Shown piece after piece: positions 45,190-57,921 of a stretch of 64,000 nucleotides of DNA (positions are counted from its first letter, which is position 1; each line of letters starts with the position of its first letter). The stretch lies in assembly GCA_949752795.1 (NCBI GenBank), contig OX457068.1, forward strand, positions 56,634,516 through 56,698,515, given 5' to 3'. The DNA is from Hyperoodon ampullatus (taxonomy: Eukaryota > Chordata > Mammalia > Artiodactyla > Ziphiidae). A program made the position numbers and the translations under genes. The notes beneath the pieces are model-generated. The model was not told the DNA's origin, did not search any database, and worked only from the letters and a program-made list of their open reading frames with translations.

Positions 45190-47215
45190 AGCCAAACCAT
45201 ACTGCTCTCAGAGATCTCATATTTCAGTGGGAAGCTTAAAGATGTGTAGAAATAAAAACCTAAGGTACAGAAATAGAAATATGTAGAAGGTGTAGTGAAG
45301 GAAAAAAAGAGGGAGAACATTTCAATTGGAGGTGAGGCAGGTGGGATCAAGGAAAATTGAAATAACCAAACACTCATTTGGATGTTTCCTTGATCTAAAA
45401 GAGAACATTGGCACTTGACAAGCTTCATAAAACTATACTCCAAAATAAAAATTGCTTTGGTTAAAGACCAATGGAGAAGCTGTATTTAACATTATTGTAA
45501 TAAACTTTGTGAGAGCTTTCCTATAATGATTGAATGTAATTGTTGCAATAGATTGTGAAGCATTATGATGGATTCTAACAAAAATGAGAATCTGCACATC
45601 TTATTATGACTTTCAAGTATGATGCATTTTTAAACTACATAGAAACGGGGGCAGTCAACTGAAAGAAGATTGTCAGGCAATATTATAGACATCCATGGCT
45701 TAGGAGTTTGAAATAAACAACGAAGAAGCAAGTTATATAGCAGGGGAGTGCATAGGCTAGGCTGGTGAATGTAGGCCCAATTTCTATGTTTGAACATCTA
45801 CCTCCCTAGGGAAAAGCACTGAAGGTCTGTATATTTTTAAATCAGAGGGGTAGAAAAACAATATTCCACCAGCCTCTTGGGTCTGAGGTATCTGTAGCAA
45901 GTGGGTAAGAAATACATTCTGTAGCACAGTTGACACATGGATCTTCAGGAGTCCCTGAAGATCTCTAAGGGTGATGGAGAATTCTAGTCCTGATGCATAT
46001 TATGTGGTTGCATCTGCTTACATAATAGAGATGCTACTAATTTCCAAAATGTCTATTTATATCAGGAGGTTCTCATCTCTGTGTACAGAGCAACCACTGA
46101 ACTGAAATTGAAGGTATGACCAGGTAGCAGGGTAGGAGAACTTAGGAATGATTGATGGAGTATTTAGGAATCAAAGTGAGACCCTGGGATTTTTAATGTG
46201 ATATAAGTATTGTTACAATCAAAGAAAATTAGAATAGCAGCTTCAGAGTGAAGGCCTAATAGAAGGAGTTTGCAAAATATCTAAAAGCCAATCACAAACA
46301 AGACACTTCTTCATGGGGTTAAATACTTGAGATGTATATAATTCCTTCAGTATCAGTGGTGTTTTCCCAAACTGAATTCATTATCCTCTGCTCTCAAACT
46401 GGCCTTTTTCTCTATCTTTTCCCTCTACTCAAGTTCTTCTATTTCCCTGTTATCCAGTCTCAAATGCTCAAAGCCATCCATGCTTGTTTCTCTCACCATT
46501 CAAGAGACTTGCAAATCAATTCTATCTCCCTACTATGGTTTGCATCTAAATCCCTCTGTTCCACTCCAGTGGTCACTTCCCTTTCCTCAGATCCCCAGTG
46601 GTCTTCAGTTGTGAGACTACAGAGCTCTTCTCACTGAAGGACATGCCTCATCGACTACTGTCATCACCCTTGACATGAGTTAAGATGCATTAACCTGCCC
46701 AACATGAAAACTCTGGTTGCTTTATTTCTGTGGAAACCACAACAGCAACAACAACACAGAAAACAAACAAACAAACAAACAAAAAACCCAATCACAACTT
46801 AAAAACTAATATTTCTAACAATGGCTGGATAGACTTAAATCTCCTATGCTAGAGTTGAGAAACTTCTGAAAATCAACCGCAAGCACCCTAGTTTCATTTT
46901 TCACCACAGTTTTCATGTGTCTTAGACCACAGCAAAGCACTTCTCTGACCTTCACTTTGCTTTCATTCTTATACTATTTCCTCACTCTAGAATATCTTTA
47001 GCTTCAACCTTCACATGTGAAAATAAAACATATTAATGAACACTCAAATCAAAGGCTATCTATTAAAAGTGGCACTGGGAAGTGGGAGGGTTGTTTTTAG
47101 ATTGAATACATTGTTTAATATATATGGAGATAATGAAAGTACCTTCCTCATAGAATTGCTGTGAAGACCAAGCTGGTTGATATATGTAAATTGCTTGCAC
47201 ATAATAAGCACAGAC
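45190..47215. other. Non-genic DNA, one possible ancient LINE piece
   Basis: The pyrimidine-rich stretch at about 46360-46620 ('ccaaactgaattcattatcc', 'gtggtcacttccctttcc') resembles old L2-associated sequence, tentatively. A (CAAA)n tract lies at about 46765-46786. No gene is seen. Confidence 0.4.
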
Positions 47216-47228
47216 TAAACACTATGTT

Positions 47229-47437
47229 TTGTTTTGTTTTGTTTTGTGGTACGCGGGCCTATCACTGTTGTGGCCTCTCCCGTTGCAGAGCACAGGCTCC
47301 AGACGTGCAGTCTCAGCGGCCATGGCTCATGGGCCCAGCTGCTCCGTGGCATGTGGGATCTTCCTGGACCAGGGCACGAACCCGTGTCCCCTGCATTGGC
47401 AGGCGGACTCTCAACAACTGCGCCACGAGGGAAGCCC
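47229..47437 (-). mobile_element. CHR-2-type SINE
   Basis: Minus-strand SINE whose 3' tail is (TTTTG)n on the plus strand (47226-47246), so the poly(A) has drifted to (CAAAA)n. Imperfect TSD: 'aacactatgttt' at 47218-47229 and 'aactctgtgtta' at 47438-47449. Confidence 0.94.
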
Positions 47438-47768
47438 AACTCTGTGTTAACATAGCTATTTTTGCAGAACTGGGGCACTTCCAAAAAATCCTTTGGGACA
47501 CTTCATGGACAACTGCTTATTCCTTTTCCAATACCATGCTCTTCCTCACAGATGTAAGTGAAGGCATTAAACTGGAACTAAAATGATGTATATGGGCATT
47601 GCAATTGCCATGTATAATTTTGAATTTTTGTTTTTTGAAAGTAGTCCATGAACTCTAGTTCTCCCAACTCATTTTCAAATTTTGGATGTGAGTCAGTGAC
47701 AGGAATTGACTTATTCTAGTTGGTTCATCCATCATTCAGTTATTTACTAAACATGTATTTCATACTAT

Positions 47769-48270
47769 ATTAGTTTCTTATTGCTGCTGTAGCATATTGC
47801 CACAAACTTAGTTGCTTAAAATAACACAAATTCATAATTTTACAGTTCTGGAGATCAGAAGTCTGAAGTCGGTTTCATAGGGCTAAAATTAAGATGCCAA
47901 CAGGACCATGTTACTTTCTGGAGGCTCTAGGGAGAAATCAATTTTATTGCCTTTTCCAGCTTCTAGAGGTTGCCTACATTCCTTGGTTCATGGAAAGCCA
48001 AAGCCAGCAATAGCCAGTTTAGTCTTTTTAACATTCTATTACTCTAACACTGAGCCTTCTGCCTCCCTCTTCTATACTTATAGAATTTTTTTCATTATAC
48101 TGGACCCATCCAAATAATCCAAGATATTCTCCATATTTTATGGTTAGCTGATTAGCAACTCTTATTTCATCTGCAAACTTAATTCCCCTTTTCCGCAAAC
48201 ATGACACTTTCAGAGGTTTGGGGGGTTAGGATGTGGACATCTTGGGGTAAACCTTATTCTGACTGCCATA
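47769..48270 (-). mobile_element. MLT1-type solo LTR (ERVL-MaLR)
   Basis: About 500 bp. On the plus strand: 'tattagtttcttattgctgc' at the edge, 'ttacagttctggagatcag' near 47839, 'cttttccagcttctagagg' near 47951, 'cattccttggttcatgg' near 47978, 'gctgattagcaactcttatttcatctgcaa' near 48147-48176, and 'aggatgtggacatcttgggg' near 48228. This is the reverse complement of a long MLT1-type LTR. Boundaries are good because both terminal motifs are preserved. Confidence 0.75.
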
Positions 48271-48290
48271 CAAAATTACCAGAATTCCCT

Positions 48291-48503
48291 TTTTTTTTTT
48301 TTTTTTTTTTGTAGTATGCAGGCCTCTCACTGCTGTGGCCTCTCCCATTGTGGAGTACAGGCTCCGGACGTGCAGGCTCAGCAGACACGGCCCACGGGCC
48401 CAGCCGCTCCGCAGCATGTGGGACCCTTCTGGACCGGGTCACGAACCCGTGTCCCCTGCATTGGCAGGTGGACTCTCAACCACTGCACCACCAGGGAAGC
48501 CCC
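48291..48503 (-). mobile_element. CHR-2-type SINE
   Basis: Minus-strand SINE with a poly(T) of about 22 at the left and 'accaccagggaagcccc' at the right. The short TSD around 'attcccttttt'/'actcccttttt' merges with the T tract. It inserted just beyond the MLT1 LTR edge. Confidence 0.94.
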
Positions 48504-48514
48504 ACTCCCTTTTT

Positions 48515-51500
48515 TAATGAGTGAAAAATTGGAAGAAAGACAATACTATTGTGCAATTATATTCTAAATTAGAAGAAAGCGGAAGAATTGGGACAATCCT
48601 CACCATTTACAGGCTATCTCTCTTAATGGATATGTTCCTTTCTTGTGCTGAATGATTTTATAGACCTTTATTCCACGCCTGAGTTTATGTACCCTCACCA
48701 AGTAAATATAACTTTACAGAACATCTAATTCATGCTCACCCCTTCCTAGATGTTGGCATAGATAAAAGAGAAGATAACAAGTATTATGATATGAGGGAGG
48801 AAAGAACAATGTCTGAATCAGAGAAGTATATAAAAACTAAATGTTAAAGACTAAAATTGATATTAATAAAAGCCACAATATCATAAATACAGATAATATT
48901 ATTTTATCCTTCGATTTTCTCCTTTTCAAAAGATGGGTTATGGGAAGACAATAAGAACTAGTATTGGGTTTTGTATCTAAATATTATACTTCTATCTTTC
49001 TTTTTCTCTTAGATATGACCGAATGGTTCAGTCTCTACAGAGTACCTTATTTAAAATGTGTTTGGAAAAAATGTAGTGTATTCAGAAACGTTCAGACAGA
49101 TTTGTTGCCTATGAAATGATGATGGGAATATTTGTATCTCTCCTTTTTGAGACATAAGGATGGATAACAAAAATCACTTGTAAAGTACTTTAGAGGTCTT
49201 GGAAAAGGAGCCTATTGAAATGTAAATTATTATCATCAGAAGAGTCATAACAGTCTTCCAACTGTCATTCTTATAGTGGAAAATGGTGATTCATTGTTCT
49301 TCCCTTCTCCTTTGTCCCAGTGGATGGAAATCAGCTTATTAGTTTCTTAGTGTAGCTGAAGTCTCTCCTTTATAAAACCCATTCCCAATTCACATTGCCA
49401 CTGAAATTTTAATCCAATGAATTATATTTTCTCCTCTGTATTGCCAATTCAAAATCATTCTTTGGTGACCGTACACTCTGCCTTCTAGTTCTCCTTCAGG
49501 AAGTAGAATTACTTTGAGAAAAGACAGAGCAGAGCTCTCCTGTGGACATTCCAGTTTTGTGCCTTTAGAAGTGAAAGAGGAGGTGTCCTAATCTGGAGAT
49601 TTACAGTACTTATGTTCCCCAAGAACAGCCATTTATATAAGGATTAGGCAAAGAGGAGAAGGGTCTTTCTAGCTGGGTTATGTTCATGAACTCCGGAAGG
49701 CCACTCTGCTTGGCCAGCCCAAGTAATTAACACCCTCACCAGCAGTCTTCAAACAATGATTCTTTGTAGTTGGTCTATAAATAACCTAGCTCCCTTGCCT
49801 TTTGGATGGGATAATTCTGAAACAAGTTTCCCTAATTTCCTGTCACCTCCTAGGTGACTAGTTCTAGTAGACTTTTAGGCTTACCAGTTTGTCTTCCCTG
49901 CATTATTTCCCACTCTGGCACCTCCCACGTAAACTCTGTGCATTTGAATCCTTGTCTTAGGGTTTACTTCTGGGAGAATACAACTTAAGACAAAGACCGA
50001 CTTCCTAAATCTGATCACCCAAGTCTGGCATAGCATTTACAGTTGAAAAAAAAACCTTTTTTTTTTTTCTTCAAGTCTTTCTACCCTCATCTAAATCACT
50101 TTGGTGTCTCCTTTCTGATTCCCTAAAGTATAGCTTGCTTTTACTCCATAATTTATTATGCCATGATAATAATATTGATTTGAATTGTATAATGCTATTT
50201 GCTTTGCCAGAGTGCTTTGAGCTACAGAATCTATTAATCCATATATTTTGCTTTATTTTTTTCACATATATAGGCTATATTTACTCAGTGATATTTTAAG
50301 GTACTTGATGAAAACCACATGCAGAAAGAACTGTGATATATACACTTGGTGACTGACATTGAACATGTGAGACATTGAGCCAATTAAATTGAACTGTATA
50401 AAATACACACCAATAATTAAAGAATGGAAATTTAGTATAAAATTTTCATAAGAAAGTCTCATACCCTAACTTTTTTAAACTGCAAGGACTATTTTGTCCC
50501 ACATATCACCATGTTTCCATTTGCTATAATTTATTATATTTTTAATTTTTGCTTATTTTTTTATAGACAGAAAACATTAAGAACAATATGTGGTCCTTAT
50601 ATGTAGCTTTGTTTTGGAAGATGACATAGTTATTTACCTCTTTGGTTCATTTGACATTTAGCTCTGAAAGTGTTTGTTTTCTGTGCAAAAATTCTACCTA
50701 CCTCATCCCAAAATAAAACTCTATACTTTCAACCTTCTGAAGAGCCAACACCAGGGTGTGGTGAGTGGCAGATAGAGAATTTAACAATTCAGGGCTTAAA
50801 TGCCAACAAGATGGGGTGAGAGGTAAGTAACAAAAGCAATGAACTTTGTACTGTGGCAAAGAACTGAGTTGTAGTTGATCAAAATGGGATATAACATGAC
50901 ATATTTTATATGTTACTGACTTTCTTCTCAACACATAAGAAACCAGAAATGAGCATCTGTGTCTCAGTAGGAGATTTGCATTTGGAGTGAGTTGTGGGCA
51001 GAAATAGTAGAGAGAAGTAGGAACCTAAAAGAATACACCATATGAGATTGTCTTAGCAAGTACAGATTAAACATTTTAAATCAAAATGTCTCTTTTACAA
51101 AGAAAGAAGAAAAATAGGATATGATAAGTGAAATAAATTATCTTTACAGGTAGAAAAGTTAAAAAAATAATTAAGCCTGGATAAGAATTGTATCTCTCTG
51201 CAAATTGATCTTTTCCCATCATGTGGACCCAATGCATAATGTTGCAGAATTGTGAATCATGCGTAAAGACAGTATTGATGCTACTAAAATACCATTCAAC
51301 ATGGGGAAATAGGGCAACACATTGTATATTAAAGACCTAGAGGCAAGAGACTCTGAATCCAATTTCCAATAACCAGTCCCCTGAGACATCCAATTCTGCC
51401 ATTTAGCCAGTTTAAAAAAAAAAAAAAGTGAAGGACATCAACAGCAGTAATATTGAGATGCATTAACTGTAAAATTGTGCTGGTGCACATAATGACAGTC

Positions 51501-51760
51501 ATAGGACTAATAACAGTTTACAATTAAATAGCACTTATCTTCCTAGGAGTTCAAAGTGTTTCCCAATACAATATTGAACAATCTTGTGATACAAAGAGTG
51601 AAAAAGCTTCCTCAAATCCCAAGGATAAGAGCCAGTGTTTTAAACATACCCCACTAGGATATGGCTTCTTGTCAAAAATGACAAGATATGCCATAATGCA
51701 TGGACTCACGGCCCACCTAGAGAAGAGTTTCTCTCACAGAGACAGTAGGAGGCACAGTGA
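48515..51760. other. Non-genic DNA, no confident element
   Basis: No gene, SINE, LTR or L1 is recognised. Open frames of 64-78 codons on the minus strand (50071-50265, 50262-50462, 50698-50934) lack domains. A possible MIR remnant lies near 51500-51640. Confidence 0.5.
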
Positions 51761-51764
51761 AAAG

Positions 51765-51900
51765 AAGTGTGCTTGTCCCTTCTTAGCTTCAAATCTTTAA
51801 GCAATCTTTGGCTGGTTCTGCACTAACTGTCTGAGTAACCAGGTCTGCTTGTCTAACTGCCTTTGTCTCCTCATCTTTAAATTGAAGATGGTTCACCCCG
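51765..51900 (+). repeat. MIR SINE relic
   Basis: 'ggcacagtgaaaagaagtgtgctt', then 'ctgtctgagtaaccagg', then 'ctgcctttgtctcctcatctttaaattgaagatg' (about 51859-51891), follow the MIR order. Confidence 0.6.
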
Positions 51901-51904
51901 TGTA

Positions 51905-54005
51905 TGTGTATGTAACGTGTATGTAATGTGATTCAATTGAAGAGTTCATTTGTTGTTTTGGGCTGGATATTATCATTAATCTTTTAGGACATTTATATAC
52001 ATAATACGGTATATATTATTCACAAGGCTTTCAATTTTGCAAAATAATAGTGTCATTTAATGAGTCTTATTGCCAAACACTATGAATCTCTGCGTGTCAA
52101 CCTCACTGGGATGTTTCATCAAATACTATTTATAATTGAAAGCACTTTGAAAAGTATGGAGCATTAGATAAATGAGTTATTGTTATTAACCTAATTTCCC
52201 TTTATCACCAATTATGGATCCATCATTCATGAATTTATTGCATAGATAGGATAATAAACTGGAGATTGGTTACACTAGAAAAGGAAACACATTTCCAAAA
52301 TGAGAACCTTCTATGAAATGCTCCCTCCTTGAAATATTTTTATTTCTGGTATAAGTCATTTGTGGAAAAGTATCTCCTACTCCACAGTGTTTGTACTTTC
52401 CTGTATAAATTCACAATTTTATATGATAATAGACAGAGATGAAGAGGAGTCAACTCTGGTGGAAGGTAATTTTCCTTACTGGTGTTAGAATGAGTACTCT
52501 TATTTTAAATCTTGAATTATTGATTTTAAATCTTGAATTGTTGATGATTGATTCTGATAATTTCACTTTTTTGCTATCTACCTGTGGGATCCTGGAAAGT
52601 GAATAAACATTTGTGCTAACTTGGTGACCTCTTCTAGAAAGTAGAAATTAAAATACTATAAAATATGCATGATAAATAGTTTGAACATAGTTTTTTGAAC
52701 ATAAATTACTATAGACAAGTAGGTGATTGTTCTTTTGATTTTCAGATGGTTTACTAAGCAACGCTTGTGAAGAGTTGTGTTTTGAAATCAAACACTAGCC
52801 AGTTTAATTAAGTATAAGTCTAATACAAACACAGTGAGAGGGAAGTGGGAAAATTCAAAAAGAATCTTGGAAATATTTTAGAATGGCATATAGATTTTAA
52901 ACTACCATTATTCTCATTATCTGTCTGGATCTATGCAAAGCAAATATTTCAATATATAGACAATCTATATGGGAAGATTTGTGAAAGTGTTTTGTAATTC
53001 ATAAAAGGCTAGTCCTTGTAAGTTATTTTCATAATGTTTAGAAACCAACATAGAACTTTGACTAACAGTACATATTCAAGTTCACACTTGAAAATAGTCA
53101 TCCACAGGAAAATGTATCCACTAAGTTTGTTTATTGATGCTGTTTGATTAACTACTGAGCTCTATGAGTGTGAGCACTTCAGACTCATTGTTTATTTGTG
53201 TGTGTACAAACAGAACCCTGCCAAGCTCATTGACAAGCTATTTGATGTTCTCTTCCCATCACTGTGTTCTTCAGAAACATAGTTCTTGGATAGAATGCTC
53301 TATAAGGAGAGAATATCTCTGTCATTTCTTTTTCTCTCAGTGCCTTGGATGTTAGAGGGTTAAAAAAATTAATTATTATGCTAACTTGAAACAACCCAAC
53401 AAGGTAACTTTGGGCTGGTTTAGTGTAGTGAAGACTTTAAAAGCTTTGAAAATGCTCTTAAAGTTGTATGGATTTTTTTTTCCATTTTATAGTCAGTCAA
53501 AAATTATATTTTAAAACTCTACAGTTCAAGGGGAAAAGCAATTATCAAAATGCAATAAACTTCTAAGTAAAGTACAAATTGCTTCCATGGCCTTAACTGT
53601 TAAAATAGAGAGCTTCTGGTAATGTGTTTCATGAGTCAATCAGCGGGATTCTTCTTCTACATTATGACACCCAGGGGAGGGGGAGAGGTCAAAATAGAAC
53701 TTTAACAAGATGCTCATGGAAAAGCCAGACTTGAGTAAATGGTGAGAAGTCAACATTTGACTTTTTTTCTGGTCTTTTTTCTGAAAGCTTTTCCCTCTTG
53801 GTTTCATCCTTCCTGTCACACAGTCTGATTCACCTTCTCAAAGTTGAGGGAATAAGCAGGAAAAGCAGCTGTCTCCATGGTATGAGAAGAGCAGCCTGGC
53901 GCTCAGCATATTGTAGAATGGTAATAAATATCTGTTGGTTGATTGCTTCTTTCAACTTATTTCATTTATATTCTGCACCACACTACAAATCAGTTAGGAC
54001 AATAG
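51905..54005. other. Non-genic DNA with a 21-bp tandem duplication
   Basis: No gene is seen. A two-copy tandem repeat lies at 52502-52543 (unit attttaaatcttgaattattg, one mismatch in copy two). The 71-codon frame at 53798-54013 has no domain. Confidence 0.5.
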
Positions 54006-54009
54006 AGGC

Positions 54010-54235
54010 ATAGAACTGGGGATTTAGAAAGGATTTTAGCTGACATCTAATCCAACATCAGAGAAGAAAAGGAGTCCGTTCTGCAATATCCCCCCTGATT
54101 ATCATCCTTCTTCACTCGGAACGCTTTCTGTGTGGCAGAAGAAACTACTTCTGAGGCAACTTATTTCATTGTTAGATAGTCTTATGTTTTAAAAGAAATT
54201 AATAAAGTCTTCATCTTTTAAATTCCACCCAGGTT
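54010..54235 (+). repeat. Ancient repeat-like sequence, family uncertain
   Basis: 'ctgaggcaacttatttcattgttagatagtct' (about 54151-54182) and flanking blocks resemble a widely dispersed old amniote repeat, possibly L3/CR1-derived. Strong divergence prevents a firm call. Confidence 0.35.
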
Positions 54236-54239
54236 TCTA

Positions 54240-54970
54240 GATGCAAAACAGACTAAAGATTTCCATGAGTTGAGGTAGAATGGAAGCTGACTTATCTTCA
54301 AAATCTTACTGTCAAGAGTTGGGTATGGGTTCCACCAATCCTCTATGGGCATGTTGTACAGAGAAAGTTCTTTTGTCTCACTTCAATTTGTTGTTGATTT
54401 ACTGGTAGTCATATATAACTTGGTAATAAAATACCTAGCTCACAGGTTCACAGGTTTCTGAGAAATTTATATGTGAAAAGCTCTGCAAAATGTCTTAAAG
54501 ATAGCATTCTCTTCCTCTTCTAGGTATTTTAGTGTTTGTCCTTAAAATACTTCATTAATTACAGTAATTTTATTAGGTATCCTTGTATTGCACTTTCCCA
54601 GGCTAAAATATCAATCTGTCTTACGTACACAGTCACTATGATGTCATCCCTAAATGCTCATATGCTATAAATATTTGTTTGTTTATGAATTTCCCAATAT
54701 GAAAATGCCCTCGGAGAAGTAGCATAAAACACCACCAATAGCCAAAAAAAGATGAGTTGAAATCAATAGAAAATTAAGTAAAAACCAAAAGAAACAGAAT
54801 ATCTTATAGATGTTTGTGCTGATAATTCAGGAAAAGGAAGAAGTAGGTCTATAGGCAATAATGAACAGAAGTTTATAGGGGGAATGAGTAGGCATCAAAG
54901 ATAATTTTCATTTCTTTCAATTTTGCAAAGATCATATACTAAGTTATAAATCCTTATAAATATTTTCAAG
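54240..54970. other. Non-genic DNA, no recognised element
   Basis: AT-rich; nothing recognised on either strand. Confidence 0.5.
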
Positions 54971-54985
54971 TTCTTAGAGCTCATT

Positions 54986-54987
<2 letters not shown>

Positions 54988-55038
<51 letters not shown>

Positions 55039-55225
55039 ACGCGGGCCTCTCACTGCTGTGGCCTCTCCCGTTGCGGAGCACAGGCTCCGGACACACAGGC
55101 TCCGCGGCCATGGCTCGCGGGCCCAGCCGCCCCGCGGCATGTGGGATCCTCCGGGATCGGGGCACGAACCCGTGTCCCCTGCATCGGCAGGCGGACTCCC
55201 AACCACTGCGCCACCAGGGAAGCCC
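54988..55225 (-). mobile_element. CHR-2-type SINE, youngest-looking copy
   Basis: Minus-strand SINE with an uninterrupted 46-nt T tract (54988-55033), the longest tail in the window, and many retained CpG sites in the body ('gtacgcggg', 'cccgttgcgg', 'ggctccgcgg', 'gccccgcggc'). The TSD tagagctcatttcttt is perfect over 16 bp (54975-54990 and 55226-55241, the first overlapping the T tract). Together these indicate a recent insertion. Confidence 0.97.
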
Positions 55226-55241
55226 TAGAGCTCATTTCTTT

Positions 55242-56055
55242 AGGCTCAAGTCTCCAGTACATACCTATTAAATGCAAGCACACACACAAACATACACATA
55301 ATTAGTTAAGGCACCTCTACTAAAAGTTATATGACAGATATATAAATTACTAAAACTAGATACCTACAATCCTCTTCTTAAAAGTCCTTTACCCTGACAG
55401 TTGTGTTACTATTCTCATTCCTGTGTAGTTCAGCTTTTCATAAATTTTCTTATTTATTTTCTAGATGTTTCTTTCCCACTACCTACCTCTATTTTTCCAA
55501 CCCTGGACTCTTCTCTCATCTCATGTCCCTGGTCCTCAGTTTTGTGGAGTCCTCTTCTTTGGCTCATGACTGCTACTTCTAAAATCAGTTCTTCACCCTT
55601 GATCATGTGGAACACTTTGGTACTCTACTTTCAAATAAATTGCCATACCTACTTTTTTTATATCCAAAGGTTTAGTAACATGCTAGGTGAAATAAAGTGG
55701 TTAATCTACTCTAAATCTCACCCTTCATGCACATAAACATGCTAGAGAAAGGCCTTGACATTTCACTTTCACCTTTTTCCTTCACTTACAATATGAACTT
55801 GTCATTTGGCACAACCCAACAACATAGAGCAAGGAAATGCAGTTCCATTCTGTGCCTGGGAGGAGAATAGTAACAATGACTACCATGATTAGCAGAGATT
55901 ATAAAATTGAGTGATGATTCAGATTCACACTTCACTCTTTGGGCTCCAATCACTAATATCCTATTTCTCTATATGAGAAAAAGATATTAGCTCAACCTCT
56001 AACTTGCTGTAGTAAATGTGAACAAATCTTAGAGCACAGGTGGCTAACTTGATTA
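55242..56055. other. Non-genic DNA, no recognised element
   Basis: The 111-codon plus-strand frame at 55401-55736 begins in pyrimidine-rich DNA and shows no domain; its hydrophobic look follows from base composition. Confidence 0.45.
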
Positions 56056-56056
56056 T

Positions 56057-56192
56057 GCATAATAATCCTTGAGCAGCTTTTCAAAAGTGCAGTTCCCAGG
56101 CCACCTCCCAAGAGAGTGCTATTCAGTAAAGTAAGAGATTTTTTGAAAAGCTACCTTGATCCATAGCTAGCTTTGGGAAACCCTGATTTAGT
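56057..56192 (+). mobile_element. MER5-like hAT-Charlie relic
   Basis: 'ataatccttgagcagctttt', 'cccaggccacctccca' and the end 'gctttgggaaaccctg' (about 56170-56185) follow the layout of the short MER5-group elements. Diverged. Confidence 0.5.
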
Positions 56193-56534
56193 CAACCTGT
56201 GCAATTTTTTTTTCTCATTTTTAAAAATAAGATCAGACTTACAGAACATAGCATGATCAAACCTGGGGTCCTCATAAAAAAATACAGTTTTTCCTATCCT
56301 TTCCCATAAAATTAGATTCAGTACATCCTTGGGCGTTTTACTCAGAGTGAGGGTGTGAACCAGTAGTTTCACCTGAACATTAAAGGTGAGAATTAACCGC
56401 TAGCTCAGAAGGGTTCAGGAAACTATTTTGAAATGTCACGTCAGGAAATTCTTATGATCAGAAATTTGAGAGCCCCATCTGAAGTATTGGTTATTTATTT
56501 GTTTGTTTATTTCTCCTAAATTGTATAACCAGCT

Positions 56535-56660
56535 GTTTTTCTCTCCTATTAGAATGCAAACTACTTAAACACAGGGACTGTACCTAGTATTTATTTTCCT
56601 CCTTACTTGCCAAAAATAGTGAATTGTGAACGGTCACTGTTGAATAAATGTTTATTGGTG
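56535..56660 (+). repeat. L2 LINE 3'-end relic
   Basis: 'ctattagaatgcaaactacttaaacacagggactgt' (56547-56582), then 'gttgaataaatgtttattgg' (56639-56658), is the standard L2 3' end layout. Confidence 0.7.
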
Positions 56661-56664
56661 GGAG

Positions 56665-57920
56665 TGGAGACAGGGATGATGAAGAGAAGGATTTTTTCAC
56701 CATAGGATATTTTAATAATAATTAATATTATTAAATAATATTAATAAGGCAAACATGGAAAGACAAGGGTTGATATTTTTGTTCCTCCCTATGATGCCAC
56801 AAAATGGGTTTATTTATAGTGACTATTGCATAAATATTTGTTCCATTAATCATGATGGAAAGAAAGAGTAAGAGAGATAAGAAAAAGGAAGTATTTACCA
56901 TGCTATGTGCATTTTGCTTATTGGGGGTATTTTCATTACTCTGGAGAGTTGCTTTTCAAAGATAAATTAACATTCAATTTTCAAATTTTCGTCAGATAGT
57001 GCAGGAGAAATAAAAAACTAAATTTTGTGTACATCAGAAGATTAAATAAGCATTGTGTTAGAATATTCAGTAGGGGAACCATGATAAACAAGTTGTCAAA
57101 GAGTACTTCAGAAAGCACTCAATGACTTTTTTTTAAGGTAAATATACAGCTTTATCTTCTGATGTGAAGACTCTTGCAACTGCACTTTTAAATGTGTATG
57201 ACTAAAACCTTACTGCTTTATCCTAGTCAAACCACAGGAATGTAAGTTCCTTTGCAGAGACTTGTAAACCAGCAGACTGAGAATAAAAATGCAGTCAGAA
57301 CTCATCGGAGTATTGGGGGAGGAGGTGATTGATGAAGGATAATGAGTTAAAAGCAACCTCTTTCAGGGAAAGATTTCCATGGTCCTGTGTAGTCCTAATG
57401 TGCAGAATTCAATGTAAAATGCCTTATTCATCTTTGAGTAGCTAAATAAAGAAAAAAAAGCCCTAAAATCTGAGTATTTCTTAATATTTAAATACTTGAA
57501 ATTGTTTGGGGGAGGGTGGGAAAGCTAAAGTTTGAAGGTCTTTACTTCATTCTGGTTTGGAAGTTTGACCCAAGGTAGACACTCAAAGGACAGCAGAGTT
57601 AACTAACTAAAGATGAAAGGGTTAAAAATACCCAACACATATTGGTCCAGTGTCATTATATTCAGGGACAATTTTAATTGTCTAAAGTGAGCAATTTGAG
57701 GAGCAGTTTAAGTGCAAAAATGATATTTTTTCCCTTCACAAAGTCTCTAAGCTGCAAAATTGAACATTTCTATGAAAATCACATTTTTCAGCACAGTGAT
57801 GCAGTTATGAAGGACAGGGCAATTGAGTGCAGTATGAAAAGTTAATGTGTTCTACTGACACGGCACTCAGAGGCCAAGTAGATCAACCTCTTTTACCCTG
57901 AAATTTAGTACCTTCTTTCT
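56665..57920. other. Non-genic DNA with an AT-rich inverted repeat
   Basis: No gene or element is recognised. A perfect inverted repeat with 12-nt arms around one A lies at 56721-56745. Confidence 0.5.
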
Positions 57921-57921
57921 T

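Noticed and set aside
55401..55736. 111-codon hydrophobic plus-strand ORF
   Set aside because: T-rich composition explains the hydrophobic residues; no recognisable motif or gene context.
56721..56745. AT-rich inverted repeat with 12-nt arms
   Set aside because: Only A and T occur, in a locally AT-rich area where such symmetry is frequent.
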